Shown: positions 28,356 through 39,260 of the stretch, piece after piece
Position numbering within the stretch: the first letter of the stretch is position 1
Layout of the letters: each line of letters begins with the position of its first letter
Assembly (NCBI GenBank): GCA_002631715.1
Contig: MRSX01000008.1
Coordinates: 1-64,000, forward strand
DNA length: 64,000 nucleotides
Reading direction: 5' to 3'
Source: Candidatus Porisulfidus sp. TsSOB
Lineage (GTDB): Bacteria > Pseudomonadota > Gammaproteobacteria > Poriferisulfidales > Poriferisulfidaceae
Made by a program: the position numbers and the translations under genes
The notes under the pieces: generated by a model
The model's input: the letters and a program-made list of their open reading frames with translations, nothing else
The model's database searches: none
Told to the model about the DNA's origin: nothing

Positions 28356-28375
28356 GGCGGGGGTTGCCCCCCGCC
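28356..28375 (-). other. Stable intercistronic hairpin between the binding-protein gene and livF
   Basis: ggcggggg and cccccgcc form an 8-bp all-GC stem around a 4-nt loop, 26 bp past the binding-protein stop. No T tract follows. Hairpins in this place often protect the 3' end of the abundant binding-protein mRNA; that role is inferred. Confidence 0.6.
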
Positions 28376-28401
28376 GTCCCTCTGAATGCATACCGCTTCG
28401 A

Positions 28402-29748
28402 TTAGACGTCGAAGTCGTCGCGCTGTGCAGGATCGTTGCAATCACGCGGGGTAATACCCTCGTTTTCGATTGCATTTTCTGCCTTGGCATCGATGATGGC
28501 TTGAGAAAGCTCAACATCACCATCAATCCAGTCACTTGCGACTTCCCACTTGGTCTCGGCGTATACCCACCGCATGAACTTGGCCTGGTGGCCGCCTACA
28601 TGGTCCATACAGTTGGTCTTGATCTCCGGAACCAGACCGTTAGCGCCCAACTCGGTCAGGCGTGCGGTGTCCAGGTTCAGGTTCTCAAAGCCCCAGCGTA
28701 CCTGAGCGGAATTGACGTCGGGCCCGAAACGAGCCTGTGCGACGCGAACCGCCTCCAGGTGGATGACACCAGCCATCACGCCGAGGTTCCAGTAGTTGGA
28801 ACCAATGCGGGATTTGTCTTCCAGGTCACCCTGGCCTTGGTCATACAGCTTGGCAACGATTTCATCAATGACCTTAGCCACGCGGCCCGTCGGGTGCGTG
28901 GTGATGGCCTGATAACCGTTAGCAGATGAACCAGCCGGCTTCACGTCACCGTCGTCGTTGCTCCAAATGTTGCCGATCAGGTTGGAAATCGGGAAGCCCA
29001 TGCGGACACCAGTCTGCATGGCAACCGGATTCATCACGCCCCAGCCGCGCAGCACCACGTAGTCAGGCTTCGAGCGGCGGATTTTCAGCCACTGTGAAGT
29101 CTGCTCGTTGCCCGGATGGGGAACTTCGATCGCTTCAGATGAGCAATTATGCTTTTCGCAAAGCATGTGCGTGAATTCAACTGCCTCACGGCCATAAGTG
29201 GAGCCGTGGAACAGTAGGACGATCTTCTTGCCCGCCAGATTCTCCATGCCGCCTTCCAACTCGCCGATGTAGGCTGTGATGATGGAATGCTCGTCATAGG
29301 TGTTGATACCTGGCATGAAGTAGTACGGGAAGACGTCACCACGCTGACCTTCGGTACGGCCGTGGTTGACTGCGATGATCGCAATCTTATCCTTACGGCC
29401 CTGCGCGACTAGAGAAGTGGAAATACCCACGGACAGAGGATCGAAGAACAGAGCTTGCTTGCCCTGGAATTCTTTCTGCCGGTGATAGCACTCCACACCC
29501 TTTTGGTCGTTGTAGTTGGTCTCACACTCATTCCAGATGATTTTCATGCCACCGACACCGCCTTCGGTCATGTTCATCAACGTGTAGTAGTCGATGATTC
29601 CACCGAAGTAGCCGGTGCCACCTGTCGCGTACGGTCCCACTCGATAGACCGGCATGGGGATGTAGACTTCCCCTTCGGCCATCACGGGAGCGGTCGCAGA
29701 CATGGCGGTGGCCATAGCGAGACCTGTTATCCATAGTTTGGTTTTCAT
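28402..29748 (-). CDS. Periplasmic substrate-binding protein of the HAAT-type ABC transporter
   Basis: A 448-residue exported binding protein. A signal peptide runs from MKTKLWITGLAMATAMSA to a cleavage site after PVMA (about residue 24). The mature part has the type I periplasmic-binding fold with HGSTYGREAVEFTHML and LIGNIWSNDDGDVKPAG. It is of the long Leu/Ile/Val-type seen with acyl-CoA-synthetase-like genes, and the ligand cannot be read from sequence. AGGAGGG precedes the ATG. It lies between livM-type and livF-type genes. Confidence 0.88.
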   Translation of the reverse strand: MKTKLWITGLAMATAMSATAPVMAEGEVYIPMPVYRVGPYATGGTGYFGGIIDYYTLMNMTEGGVGGMKIIWNECETNYNDQKGVECYHRQKEFQGKQALFFDPLSVGISTSLVAQGRKDKIAIIAVNHGRTEGQRGDVFPYYFMPGINTYDEHSIITAYIGELEGGMENLAGKKIVLLFHGSTYGREAVEFTHMLCEKHNCSSEAIEVPHPGNEQTSQWLKIRRSKPDYVVLRGWGVMNPVAMQTGVRMGFPISNLIGNIWSNDDGDVKPAGSSANGYQAITTHPTGRVAKVIDEIVAKLYDQGQGDLEDKSRIGSNYWNLGVMAGVIHLEAVRVAQARFGPDVNSAQVRWGFENLNLDTARLTELGANGLVPEIKTNCMDHVGGHQAKFMRWVYAETKWEVASDWIDGDVELSQAIIDAKAENAIENEGITPRDCNDPAQRDDFDV

Positions 29749-29924
29749 AATTTCTTTTGCCCTCCTATAAGAGGCTTTTTAGTTATGAGCTTGCAGTTAA
29801 CTGCTTTTCAGCAAGCCCCTTTGTACACCCAAACTCCCCTTTTAGCAAGTGCTCTTAGAGAGATTTGGGAGTAGTTCTTGAAAATCAATAGGTTAGATTT
29901 TTGTCTTTGCGGCCCCGGCACGAG

Positions 29925-31016
29925 TCAGTGCGGAAATGGCCAAGTTCGTAATTTCTGCTTCGCAGTCGCCCACAATGCGGCCAGTCCACCCGGTTCGCGA
30001 ATCAGCAGCGCAATGATCAGGATGCCGTACATGATCTTGGCGACGTTGTCCACCACTGCGGTGTCGAAAGCCCCCCCGAAAATGTAATCACCCGCCCAGG
30101 AAAAGAGGATCGGGAATTCGTACACCAGGACAGTGCCGTAGAACGATCCCGCAATCGAGCCAAGCCCGCCGATGATCGCCATGAACAGGATCTCGAACGA
30201 GCGGTTCATCTCGAAAGTGCGGATTCCCAGCACCTGCAGATAGGCATAACAGAATAGTGCCCCACCCACGCCGCAGTAGAAACAACTGACGAAGAACGCC
30301 AACATCTTGGTGCGTATCACCGGGATGCCGATCACGCTAGCCGCGATGTCCATGTCGCGGACCGCCATGAAGTTCCGTCCGGTCGCACTTCGCATTAAGT
30401 TTTTGGCAAATAGCGCGAGCGCAGTAACAATGCCAAGTGACAGCAAGTACTTGGCCTCGAAGCTAGCCATGTCTACGTTGAAGGTCTCCCCGATCCCGAA
30501 CAAGTCGAAGTGATGATCCGGCAGGGTGACCGTGGCAGTTGCATAGTTCAGGAAGTACGGATAGGAGCGGAAGAACCACAGGGCAAAATACTGCGCCGCC
30601 AGCGTCGACACCAGCAGGTAAAAGCCTTTGATTCGGATGCTGGGCAGGCCGAAGATGATGCCGATTACACCGGTCACCGAACCCGCCAGTATCATCGCCA
30701 GCGGCAGATTCATCCATTCCGGGCTGCGCAGCATGATGTTGAATGTGAAGAATGCGCCAAAGCACATGAAACCAGCCGTGCCAAGCGACAACTGCCCGGT
30801 CATGCCAGTGAGAAGGTTCAGACCGAGTGCGGCAGTGCCGTAGGCCAGGATCGGAATCAGGTGAGCTGCCAACCAGTAGTCGCTGGCGATAAAGGGCACG
30901 ACAAAGACCATGAACAACATGAACACGGCCATCGCCCATTTGTCGAAAGGAATCGGAAAGAGCTTCCGATCCTCGAGATAACTCGTGATGAACGTACCGG
31001 TTTCGCGATAAATCAT
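29925..31016 (-). CDS. ABC transporter permease, LivM type
   Basis: A 363-residue inner-membrane permease with about ten hydrophobic segments. The blocks LNLLTGMTGQLSLGTAGFM and GIPVIRTKMLAFFVSCFY, and GGLGSIAGSFYGTVL, are characteristic of LivM proteins. It would pair with the LivH-type permease encoded 2 bp upstream. A 176-bp gap with no gene separates it from the binding-protein gene. Confidence 0.9.
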   Translation of the reverse strand: MIYRETGTFITSYLEDRKLFPIPFDKWAMAVFMLFMVFVVPFIASDYWLAAHLIPILAYGTAALGLNLLTGMTGQLSLGTAGFMCFGAFFTFNIMLRSPEWMNLPLAMILAGSVTGVIGIIFGLPSIRIKGFYLLVSTLAAQYFALWFFRSYPYFLNYATATVTLPDHHFDLFGIGETFNVDMASFEAKYLLSLGIVTALALFAKNLMRSATGRNFMAVRDMDIAASVIGIPVIRTKMLAFFVSCFYCGVGGALFCYAYLQVLGIRTFEMNRSFEILFMAIIGGLGSIAGSFYGTVLVYEFPILFSWAGDYIFGGAFDTAVVDNVAKIMYGILIIALLIREPGGLAALWATAKQKLRTWPFPH

Positions 31017-31018
31017 GG

Positions 31019-31960
31019 CTAAACTCGCTCGATGGTTTTCAACCCAAACAGCCCAGATGGTCTAAACAGCAAGAAGATCAATGCAATGAAGTAGGAGAAC
31101 CAGGTTTCGATACCCTGCACGCCTATCAAGTCACCTAGGTAGATCTCGCCCAATTTTTCACCAACACCAATGATCAGGCCACCGACAATGGCGCCAGGAA
31201 TCGAGGTCAGGCCGCCAATCAGGATCACCGGCAGCGCCTTGAGCACCGCCTCCACCAGCGTGAACGATACGCTGACTCGTTCAGCCCACAACAGGCCCGC
31301 GATCAGCGCGATGATGCCGGTCACGGCCCATACCAGCGCCCACACCCGGGACAATGGAATCCCTACCGCCATGGCGGCCAAGTGGTCGTCTGAGACAGCG
31401 CGCAACGACATTCCGGTTCGGGTCTTCTGGAAGAAGACAGCCAATATCAAAATCATCGAACCAGCCACGATCGTGGCAAAGATGTCGAACTTGGATATCA
31501 GAATGTCCAGCCATTCAATGTAATCGACGACGAAAATCGTCATGTTGACCGGGTCCAGCAGCGCCAGATCCAAAAAGTCCGCCAACTGCAGACCGTGGAT
31601 TGCGGAGTCCCACATGTATTGAGCCAAGCCTTCGATCAAGATCGCCAGACCGACCGTTGCCATGAACAGCGACAGCAACGACTGGTTGGCCAGCGGGCGC
31701 ATCATGAAACGCTCCACGAGAATCCCGAATACCACCATGGTGCCCGTTGAAACGGCCAGCGCCACCCAGAAATTCACGCTGCCCTCGGTCAGCTTGACGA
31801 AAGTCAACGCCGCGAACAGTAGCATGGTGCCCTGTGCGAAATTGAAAATTCCGGAAGACTTATAGATCAGCACGAAGCCGACCGCCACCAGCGAGTACAT
31901 AACGCCAGACATCAGCCCGCCGACGATCAGTTCAGTGAAAAAGACCCAGTCGAAACCCAT
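31019..31960 (-). CDS. ABC transporter permease, LivH type
   Basis: A 313-residue inner-membrane permease. The N-terminal GGLMSGVMYSLVAVGFVLIY, then KSSGIFNFAQGTMLLFAAL, are the LivH hallmark; GGLTSIPGAIVGGLIIGVGE is near the C-terminus. It partners LivM-type and the two ATPases in one operon. The ATG follows the livG-type stop by 11 bp. Confidence 0.92.
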   Translation of the reverse strand: MGFDWVFFTELIVGGLMSGVMYSLVAVGFVLIYKSSGIFNFAQGTMLLFAALTFVKLTEGSVNFWVALAVSTGTMVVFGILVERFMMRPLANQSLLSLFMATVGLAILIEGLAQYMWDSAIHGLQLADFLDLALLDPVNMTIFVVDYIEWLDILISKFDIFATIVAGSMILILAVFFQKTRTGMSLRAVSDDHLAAMAVGIPLSRVWALVWAVTGIIALIAGLLWAERVSVSFTLVEAVLKALPVILIGGLTSIPGAIVGGLIIGVGEKLGEIYLGDLIGVQGIETWFSYFIALIFLLFRPSGLFGLKTIERV

Positions 31961-31971
31961 GCTTGTCTCCC

Positions 31972-32748
31972 TCAGTGTGTCACGCCCAGATAGGCATCAA
32001 TCACGTCTTGATTGTTCTTGACTTCATCCGGAGTGCCGTCTCCGATTTTCGCGCCGTAGTCCAGCACCACCACGTGGTCGGAAATGTCCATCACCACGCT
32101 CATGTCATGCTCGATCAGAACGATAGTGGTCCCGTACTCGCGGTTGATTTCAAGTGCGTAGCAGGACATGTCCTTCTTCTCTTCCAGATTCATGCCGGTC
32201 ATCGGTTCGTCCTGCAGCAGCATAATCGGTTCGGCCACCAGTGCCCGAGCCAACTCGACACGCTTCTGCAGGCCGTACGGCAACTTGCCGACCGGTGTCT
32301 TACGGATGCCTTGCAGGTGCAGGAATTCGATGACCTCCTCGACTGCCCTGCGGTTTTCCACCTCTTCGCGCCGGGCTCGGCCAATGTTCAGACCCTGCTC
32401 GAGCCAAGTGGAACGGATCTTCATGCAGCGTCCGGTCAGGATGTTCTCCAGCACGGTCATGCCTTGGAAAAGCCCGATGTTCTGGAATGTCCGGGCCATG
32501 CCCAACTGGGCGATCTGCCGCGGGCGCATCTTGGTACAGTCCTGCCCCTTGAAGACGACTCGGCCTTCCTGCGGGACATAGACTCCGTTGATGACATTCA
32601 GCATGGAACTCTTGCCTGCGCCGTTAGGTCCGATGACTGCACAGATCTCGCCTTCCGCCACGTCAAAACTGATGCCGTTCAGCGCGGTCACACCGCCGAA
32701 CGCCAGGGTGATGTTGTCAATTTGCAGAATCGGGTTTCCAGTGGACAT
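31972..32748 (-). CDS. ABC transporter ATP-binding protein, LivG type
   Basis: A 258-residue ATPase. Walker A is VIGPNGAGKSSMLNVINGVY, LivG hallmark ARTFQNIGLFQGMTVLENI, Walker B near AEPIMLLQDEPMTGMN (with LLQDEP instead of LLLDEP) and switch region VLIEHDMSVVMDISDHV. The signature motif reads LPYGLQKRVELARAL, as in this family. The start at 32748 lies 1 bp past the stop of the acyl-CoA-synthetase-like gene, so the longer ORF start is rejected. Confidence 0.93.
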   Translation of the reverse strand: MSTGNPILQIDNITLAFGGVTALNGISFDVAEGEICAVIGPNGAGKSSMLNVINGVYVPQEGRVVFKGQDCTKMRPRQIAQLGMARTFQNIGLFQGMTVLENILTGRCMKIRSTWLEQGLNIGRARREEVENRRAVEEVIEFLHLQGIRKTPVGKLPYGLQKRVELARALVAEPIMLLQDEPMTGMNLEEKKDMSCYALEINREYGTTIVLIEHDMSVVMDISDHVVVLDYGAKIGDGTPDEVKNNQDVIDAYLGVTH

Positions 32749-32749
32749 C

Positions 32750-34609
32750 TCAAACGTTCCCCAAAGGCACGGTGTAGGATTCCTCGTCCACCGGGTCCGT
32801 ATAAGTGTACTCCAACGCGTCACTGTACAGCGCGTCGATCAATCCCCGGTGCTTCTCCTCGATCTCATGGCAACGCAATTTCCGGGTCGGCGTCACCTCG
32901 CCGGCTGAGGCCATGAATTCGCGGTTCAGGATAGCGAAGCGGCGGAATTGCATGCCCGAGGTTTCCGAATTTTCGGCAAGGTCCTCGTTGACCTTCTGGA
33001 TGTATTCGCGGATCATCTCCTGCACCGAGGCATGAGCCGAGAGGTCGGCATAACCCGTGTAGCGCAGGCTGCGGCGGTCTGCCCAAGTCCGGGTGATCGT
33101 GCCGTCAACCGTCACCACCGCGACCGGGTAGTCCCGCCCGTCTCCGATGACAATCGCCTGCTTGATGTATTCGAACGAACGCAGGCGGGTTTCCAGCATG
33201 TCCGACGCAAATGCACCCCCACCGTTTAATGACCCCATGCGGGCGATCTGTCCATGTACGTGCAGACGCCCCTGGTCATCCAGATGGCCGGCGTCGTGAG
33301 TCCGCACCCAACCGTCCTTGATGCTGTCAGCTGTTGCTTCCGGATTCTTGTAGATTCCCTTCATCTGTCCTGGTCCACGGAACCAGATCTCGCCATTCTC
33401 AATACGAACTTCCGTGTCGTCGAGCGGCAAGCCGACCGAATCCGAATTCCAATCCTCAGAGGATTGCATGGTCACGCAGGCGCAGCCCTCGACTTGGCCG
33501 TACGTCTCACGCAAGTCGACACCAATCGCCCGGAAGAAATTGAACACGTCCGGAGCAATCGCGTCACCGCCGGTCAGTGCCAGGCGCAGGCGACTCAAGC
33601 CGTAGATGTTGCAAAACGGGCTAAACGTGGTAATGCGCGCAAACATGAAGAGCAGCCAGTCAGTGAAGGAGCCCTTCTGACCGGCGGCCCGGTGCGAGGC
33701 GACCGTCATGACGGCGCGCAAGGCCGCCTTATAGATCTTGGTGTCGAATGACCGGGCACTCTCGATCCGGTTGGAAGCATGGGTGTAAATGTACTTGTAG
33801 ACGTAGGGCGGGCCGAACAGGATACTCGGACCGATTTCCTGCATGTTCTGCAGCACCGTATCGTCGCTCTCCGGACAGTTCAGGGTGCAACCGGTCGTCA
33901 GGGCCAGTGAAAAGGAGAAGAGGAAATCGCTGGAGACCGATAGCGGCAGGTATGCCAGCAATTCATCCTTCTCGGTGATCGTCTCGCGTCGCGCGATGCT
34001 GCGGGCCGTCGCGATCAGGGCGCCATGCGACAATTCCACCGGACGTTCCGAGCGGCCGGTGCCGGAGGTAAACAGGATCGTCGCGGTTTCCTCCGGATTC
34101 CGTTGCCCTTCCATTTGTTCCAGATATGCGGCCGAGGCTTCGATCCCGTCCGTGGCGTCCGACAGCGCCATCAACTCGGGCTGGGTGTAGTTTTCCATGC
34201 CCCGTCCGTTGATATAGAAAATTCTCTTCACACAGGCCTGCCCGCATTCCAGCAAAGCATCCACATGCTGTTGTTCGAACGCGAGAACAACCCCGACATC
34301 GGCACCATTAACTTGCTGCGCGAGTTCATCGCCAAACGTGTTCGTGCCGATTGGTACTACGACCCCCCCCAAGCTCTGGACTGCGAGGTACCCCAGGTAA
34401 AAGTCGGTGGCGTTAGGGCCGAAGATTCCGACCGGGCTTCCCGCTTCGACTCCGTTTTGGCTCAGCGCTTGAGCCATGATAGAAACCTGGTCGCGAGCCT
34501 GCGACCAGGAAGTCGGATTCCAGATGCCCATTTGCTTGGTCCGCAAAGCCGGAGCGTCCGGATTTTTCTTTGCTCGTTCCAGCAGTAGCGAGAGGAATGT
34601 ATCCATCAA
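32750..34609 (-). CDS. AMP-binding (acyl-CoA-synthetase-like) protein with altered motifs
   Basis: A 619-residue ANL-superfamily protein that opens the transporter operon. The fold is clear: SWSQARDQVSIMAQAL, LTGGDAIAPDVFNFFRAIG, YGQVEG where YGxTE is usual, and GEVTPTRKLRCHEIEEKHR with the C-terminal lysine. Two normally invariant places are changed. The ATP loop reads TSGTGRSERPVELSHG (181-196) instead of TSGTTGxPKGVxxTH, and the hinge region reads HGQIARMGSLNGGG instead of GRxKD-type. Related genes often accompany HAAT transporters. A catalytic role (activating the imported acid) is likely for the family but doubtful here; it may have an altered or structural role. Confidence 0.75.
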   Translation of the reverse strand: MMDTFLSLLLERAKKNPDAPALRTKQMGIWNPTSWSQARDQVSIMAQALSQNGVEAGSPVGIFGPNATDFYLGYLAVQSLGGVVVPIGTNTFGDELAQQVNGADVGVVLAFEQQHVDALLECGQACVKRIFYINGRGMENYTQPELMALSDATDGIEASAAYLEQMEGQRNPEETATILFTSGTGRSERPVELSHGALIATARSIARRETITEKDELLAYLPLSVSSDFLFSFSLALTTGCTLNCPESDDTVLQNMQEIGPSILFGPPYVYKYIYTHASNRIESARSFDTKIYKAALRAVMTVASHRAAGQKGSFTDWLLFMFARITTFSPFCNIYGLSRLRLALTGGDAIAPDVFNFFRAIGVDLRETYGQVEGCACVTMQSSEDWNSDSVGLPLDDTEVRIENGEIWFRGPGQMKGIYKNPEATADSIKDGWVRTHDAGHLDDQGRLHVHGQIARMGSLNGGGAFASDMLETRLRSFEYIKQAIVIGDGRDYPVAVVTVDGTITRTWADRRSLRYTGYADLSAHASVQEMIREYIQKVNEDLAENSETSGMQFRRFAILNREFMASAGEVTPTRKLRCHEIEEKHRGLIDALYSDALEYTYTDPVDEESYTVPLGNV

Positions 34610-34687
34610 TTCCAGCCTTGTCGAAAGTTTGAGACGGATATTTTGCTCATCTGCTCTCCGCGAATATCCCTAAAATCTTGATGGCGC

Positions 34688-34717
34688 ATTATAGCCAAAT
34701 GGCGCTGGCGCATTATA
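34688..34717 (-). promoter_or_regulatory. Two tandem TATAATGCGCCA boxes ahead of the transporter operon
   Basis: On the minus strand TATAATGCGCCA occurs twice, with TATAAT at 34717-34712 and at 34693-34688, 24 bp apart. Both face the acyl-CoA-synthetase-like gene, whose start is 79-103 bp away. Neither has a clear TTGACA-like -35 element, so the call as tandem -10 boxes is tentative. Confidence 0.4.
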
Positions 34718-34768
34718 CCTAATTCTTGGTATGGGCTTCGTGCGCCAACCCGGATGGTTTGCGTATCT

Positions 34769-35230
34769 TCACCGACGTGCCTGGAAAAATTTTCGGAGTA
34801 AGGCTCCGCTCTGCGTCGCACACACGCCCGAAGTCACGGCGAAGCTATGGTTCAGAAAAGTCAGGTCGCGTGCGTCGTACGCGCCTCCGAGACAGCCCGT
34901 TTTCGGATCCGCGGCACCGAAGACCAAACGCTCCACACGCGCTGCGACGGCCGCGCCCACGCACATCAGGCAAGGCTCGAGCGTGACGTACAGGGTGGCA
35001 CCCGGCAGACGGTAATTTCCGACTTTCAGGCTTGCCTCCCGCAATGCGACAATCTCGGCATGTGCGCTGGGGTCGTTCCGTTCGATGCTGCAATTACGGC
35101 CGGCGCCCAGCACGGCACCCTCCAGCGTCACGACCGCACCGACCGGCACTTCCTCGGCGTTCGCCGCCTGCTCCGCCAGGTCCAGAGCCTGACGCATCAT
35201 CGCCTCGTCGAATGCCTCTGCCGCTGTCAC
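34769..35230 (-). CDS. tadA: tRNA-specific adenosine deaminase TadA
   Basis: TadA makes inosine at the wobble position of tRNA-Arg(ACG). The 153-residue zinc deaminase has the catalytic [14 protein letters not shown] (HAE) and zinc-binding [12 protein letters not shown] (PCxxC), with EEVPVGAVV near the start. The GTG at 35230 overlaps the guaA stop (GTGA) and has GGAG just upstream; starting at the Met pair 10 residues later is the alternative. Last gene of the guaB-guaA-tadA operon. Confidence 0.93.
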   Translation of the reverse strand: MTAAEAFDEAMMRQALDLAEQAANAEEVPVGAVVTLEGAVLGAGRNCSIERNDPSAHAEIVALREASLKVGNYRLPGATLYVTLEPCLMCVGAAVAARVERLVFGAADPKTGCLGGAYDARDLTFLNHSFAVTSGVCATQSGALLRKFFQARR

Positions 35231-36786
35231 TCCCACTCCACAGTCGCGGGCGGCTTGCCCGAAATGTCGTAGCACACCCGGGCAATGCCGTCGACCTCAT
35301 TAATAATGCGCCGCGCGCAACGGTCGAGGAACTCGTCCGGCAGACGCGCCCATCGCGCAGTCATAAAATCCTGCGTTTCCACCGCACGCAGAGTCACCAC
35401 GTAGTCGTAGCGCCGCCCATCACCCATCACGCCCACCGCCCGAACCGGCAGGAACACCACGAACGCCTGCGCCACCTGGTCGTACAGATCCCAAGCACGC
35501 AGCTCTTCGATGAAGATCCGATCTGCCTCGCGCGCCAGTTCGAGGTACTCGGCGCGGACTTCCCCCAGCACGCGAACGCCTAGTCCCGGTCCCGGGAACG
35601 GGTGGCGGCCGATCAGTTCCTGTGGCAGGCCCAATGTCCGCCCGACCCGGCGGACTTCGTCCTTGAACAGTTCGCGCAGCGGTTCGACCAACTGGAGGTG
35701 CAGGGTTTCCGGCAGGCCACCGACATTGTGGTGCGACTTGATCAGATGCGCCTTGCCGGTCGCGGCTGCAGCTGATTCGATCACATCCGGGTAGATGGTT
35801 CCCTGAGCCAGCCAGTGCACGTTCGGCAACTGCTCTGCCTGCTCCTGGAACACGTGGATGAATTCGCGCCCGATGATCTTCCGCTTGTCTTCCGGATCCG
35901 TCACCCCGGCCAAGGCGGAAAGAAATCGCTCCCGGGCATCGACCTGGATCACCTGAACGCCCAAATGCTCGGCGAAGGTCTCGCGGACTTGCATCGCTTC
36001 CCCTGCGCGGAGCAAGCCATTGTCCACGAAGATGCAGGTCAACTGCTCTCCAATGGCCCGAGCCAGCAGAGCCGCCACGACCGACGAATCGACGCCTCCA
36101 GACAGAGCGAGAACCACGCCATCTTCCCCCACCTGGGCGCGCACCGTCGCGATGCGATCCTCGATGATCGCCTCAGGTTCCCACAACCCTTGGCAGCCGC
36201 AATATTGGCGCACGAAACTTTCAATCAGCCGTTGCCCCCCCGGGGTATGGGTAACCTCTGGATGGAACTGCAGCCCGAACCAGGGACGCGATTCATGTTC
36301 CAGTGCCGCGATGGGCACACTCTCGGTGGAGGCCGTTACCCGGAACCCCTCCGGTACCGTCTCCACGTGGTCCCCGTGCGACATCCATACCTCGGTCTCC
36401 GAGTCCTCGCCCAACGCCTTTATTAAGGAATCCGCCCCATTGCAGCGCAACGTCGCCAAGCCGAATTCCCTGCGCTTCCCGGCATGCACCTCGGCGCCAT
36501 GGCGGCGAGCCAATGCCTGCATGCCGTAGCAAATCCCGAGCACTGGGACGTCCAAATCGAGCACCGCGTCCGGCACCGGCGGGTGGGTGTCTTCAGTCGT
36601 GGTCTCGGGGCCGCCCGACAGGATCACACCATGGGGGCCAAAGCTTCGAATCTGTTCCTCAGGTGCATCGCAGGCGTAGATTTCACAATAGCAACCCGCT
36701 TCGCGCACCCGGCGCGCTATCAACTGTACGTATTGCGAGCCGAAATCCAGTACCAGGATCCGTTCGGAATGGATGTCCGCAGTCAC
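35227..36786 (-). CDS. guaA: GMP synthase (glutamine-hydrolysing) GuaA
   Basis: GuaA aminates XMP to GMP. The 519-residue protein has a class-I glutaminase with [17 protein letters not shown], the nucleophile in GICYGMQ and the histidine-glutamate pair in FHPEVTHT; the PP-loop ATP-pyrophosphatase [17 protein letters not shown]; and the C-terminal dimerisation domain ending in [13 protein letters not shown]. It follows guaB after 3 bp and precedes tadA with a 4-bp overlap. Confidence 0.97.
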   Translation of the reverse strand: MTADIHSERILVLDFGSQYVQLIARRVREAGCYCEIYACDAPEEQIRSFGPHGVILSGGPETTTEDTHPPVPDAVLDLDVPVLGICYGMQALARRHGAEVHAGKRREFGLATLRCNGADSLIKALGEDSETEVWMSHGDHVETVPEGFRVTASTESVPIAALEHESRPWFGLQFHPEVTHTPGGQRLIESFVRQYCGCQGLWEPEAIIEDRIATVRAQVGEDGVVLALSGGVDSSVVAALLARAIGEQLTCIFVDNGLLRAGEAMQVRETFAEHLGVQVIQVDARERFLSALAGVTDPEDKRKIIGREFIHVFQEQAEQLPNVHWLAQGTIYPDVIESAAAATGKAHLIKSHHNVGGLPETLHLQLVEPLRELFKDEVRRVGRTLGLPQELIGRHPFPGPGLGVRVLGEVRAEYLELAREADRIFIEELRAWDLYDQVAQAFVVFLPVRAVGVMGDGRRYDYVVTLRAVETQDFMTARWARLPDEFLDRCARRIINEVDGIARVCYDISGKPPATVEWE

Positions 36787-36789
36787 GGA

Positions 36790-38268
<1,479 letters not shown>

Positions 38269-38290
38269 CTATTGAGAATGTCCATACACT

Positions 38291-38320
38291 ATCATAATGC
38301 ATTGACCTTAAAAATTCCAA
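38291..38320 (-). promoter_or_regulatory. Predicted sigma-70 promoter of guaB
   Basis: On the minus strand TTGGAA (38320-38315), an 18-bp spacer and TATGAT (38296-38291) precede guaB by about 30 bp. The element lies in the 68-bp divergent gap shared with ubiA. Confidence 0.5.
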
Positions 38321-38324
38321 ATTA

Positions 38325-39212
38325 ATGTCCCCTCCCCCGTCCCTTTCCGCCCTGCAAATCCGGCTCGGAATCTACGCCCGGCTGATCCGGCTGGACCGCC
38401 CGGTCGGGATCTGGCTGCTGCTGTGGCCGACCCTGTGGAGCCTGTGGCTGGTCTCGGGCGGCCTGCCGGCGGCCCGGCTGCTGCTGATCTTCATTGCTGG
38501 GGTCATCCTGATGCGCTCGGCCGGGTGCGCCATCAACGACTACGCGGACCGGGATCTGGACCGGCAGGTCGCCCGAACCCGCAACCGCCCGCTGGCGCGC
38601 GGAGAGATCCCGCCTCGCGAAGCACTGGGAGTGACTGCCGTGCTGCTCACTGGCGCGCTTGGGCTGGCCCTGATGCTGCCCCCGTTGACCCTGGCGTTGG
38701 CCGTGCCAGCCGTCCTGCTGGCCGCCACTTATCCGTTTGCCAAGCGGTGGCATCACCTGCCCCAACTCCACCTCGGTCTCAGTTTCGCGTGGGCCGTACC
38801 GATGGCCATCAGCGCATACACCGGAGACTGGCCGGAAGCCTGGGGCTGGCTCGCATTCCTCGCCACCGTGCTGTGGGTGGTCGCCTACGACACGCTGTAC
38901 GCCATGGCGGACCGAGAGGAAGATCTGGCGGCCGGCAACCGCTCCACGGCCATCCTGTTCGGATCCGCCGATCTGTTCATGGTGGCGCTGCTGCAAGGGC
39001 TGTTCCTGCTGACGATGTTGCTGCTCGGGCTCCGGCTCTCCTTGCCTCCCGCCTACTACAGCGGACTGGTGATCGCCCTCGCACTGATCGCTAATCAGAT
39101 TTGGCGAATCCGCGACCGGGATCCGAAGGCCTGCTTCTGGGCTTTCAACGATAACGTCTGGGTCGGGGCAGCGATCTGGGCGGGCATCGCCCTGGCCCTG
39201 GCCGACCTATAA
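38325..39212 (+). CDS. ubiA: 4-Hydroxybenzoate polyprenyltransferase UbiA
   Basis: UbiA attaches the polyprenyl tail to 4-hydroxybenzoate in ubiquinone synthesis in the inner membrane. The 295-residue protein has about eight membrane segments and the two Asp-rich motifs NDYADRDLDRQVARTRNRPL and YDTLYAMADREED. It opens a plus-strand run of biosynthetic genes. Presence of ubiA supports a proteobacterial host. Confidence 0.95.
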   Translation: MSPPPSLSALQIRLGIYARLIRLDRPVGIWLLLWPTLWSLWLVSGGLPAARLLLIFIAGVILMRSAGCAINDYADRDLDRQVARTRNRPLARGEIPPREALGVTAVLLTGALGLALMLPPLTLALAVPAVLLAATYPFAKRWHHLPQLHLGLSFAWAVPMAISAYTGDWPEAWGWLAFLATVLWVVAYDTLYAMADREEDLAAGNRSTAILFGSADLFMVALLQGLFLLTMLLLGLRLSLPPAYYSGLVIALALIANQIWRIRDRDPKACFWAFNDNVWVGAAIWAGIALALADL

Positions 39213-39260
39213 GATTTGGTCGAACAACGCATTAAGGTTCACTCTTATAATGGTGACCGC

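Noticed and set aside
31963-32916. 317-residue plus-strand ORF
   Set aside because: Antisense to the LivG-type ATPase and the end of the AMP-binding gene; no motif.
39216-39258. TTG start of bioB and a promoter from the TATAAT at 39246
   Set aside because: The extra 15 residues are not conserved, the -35 spacing is poor, and the transcript would be nearly leaderless.
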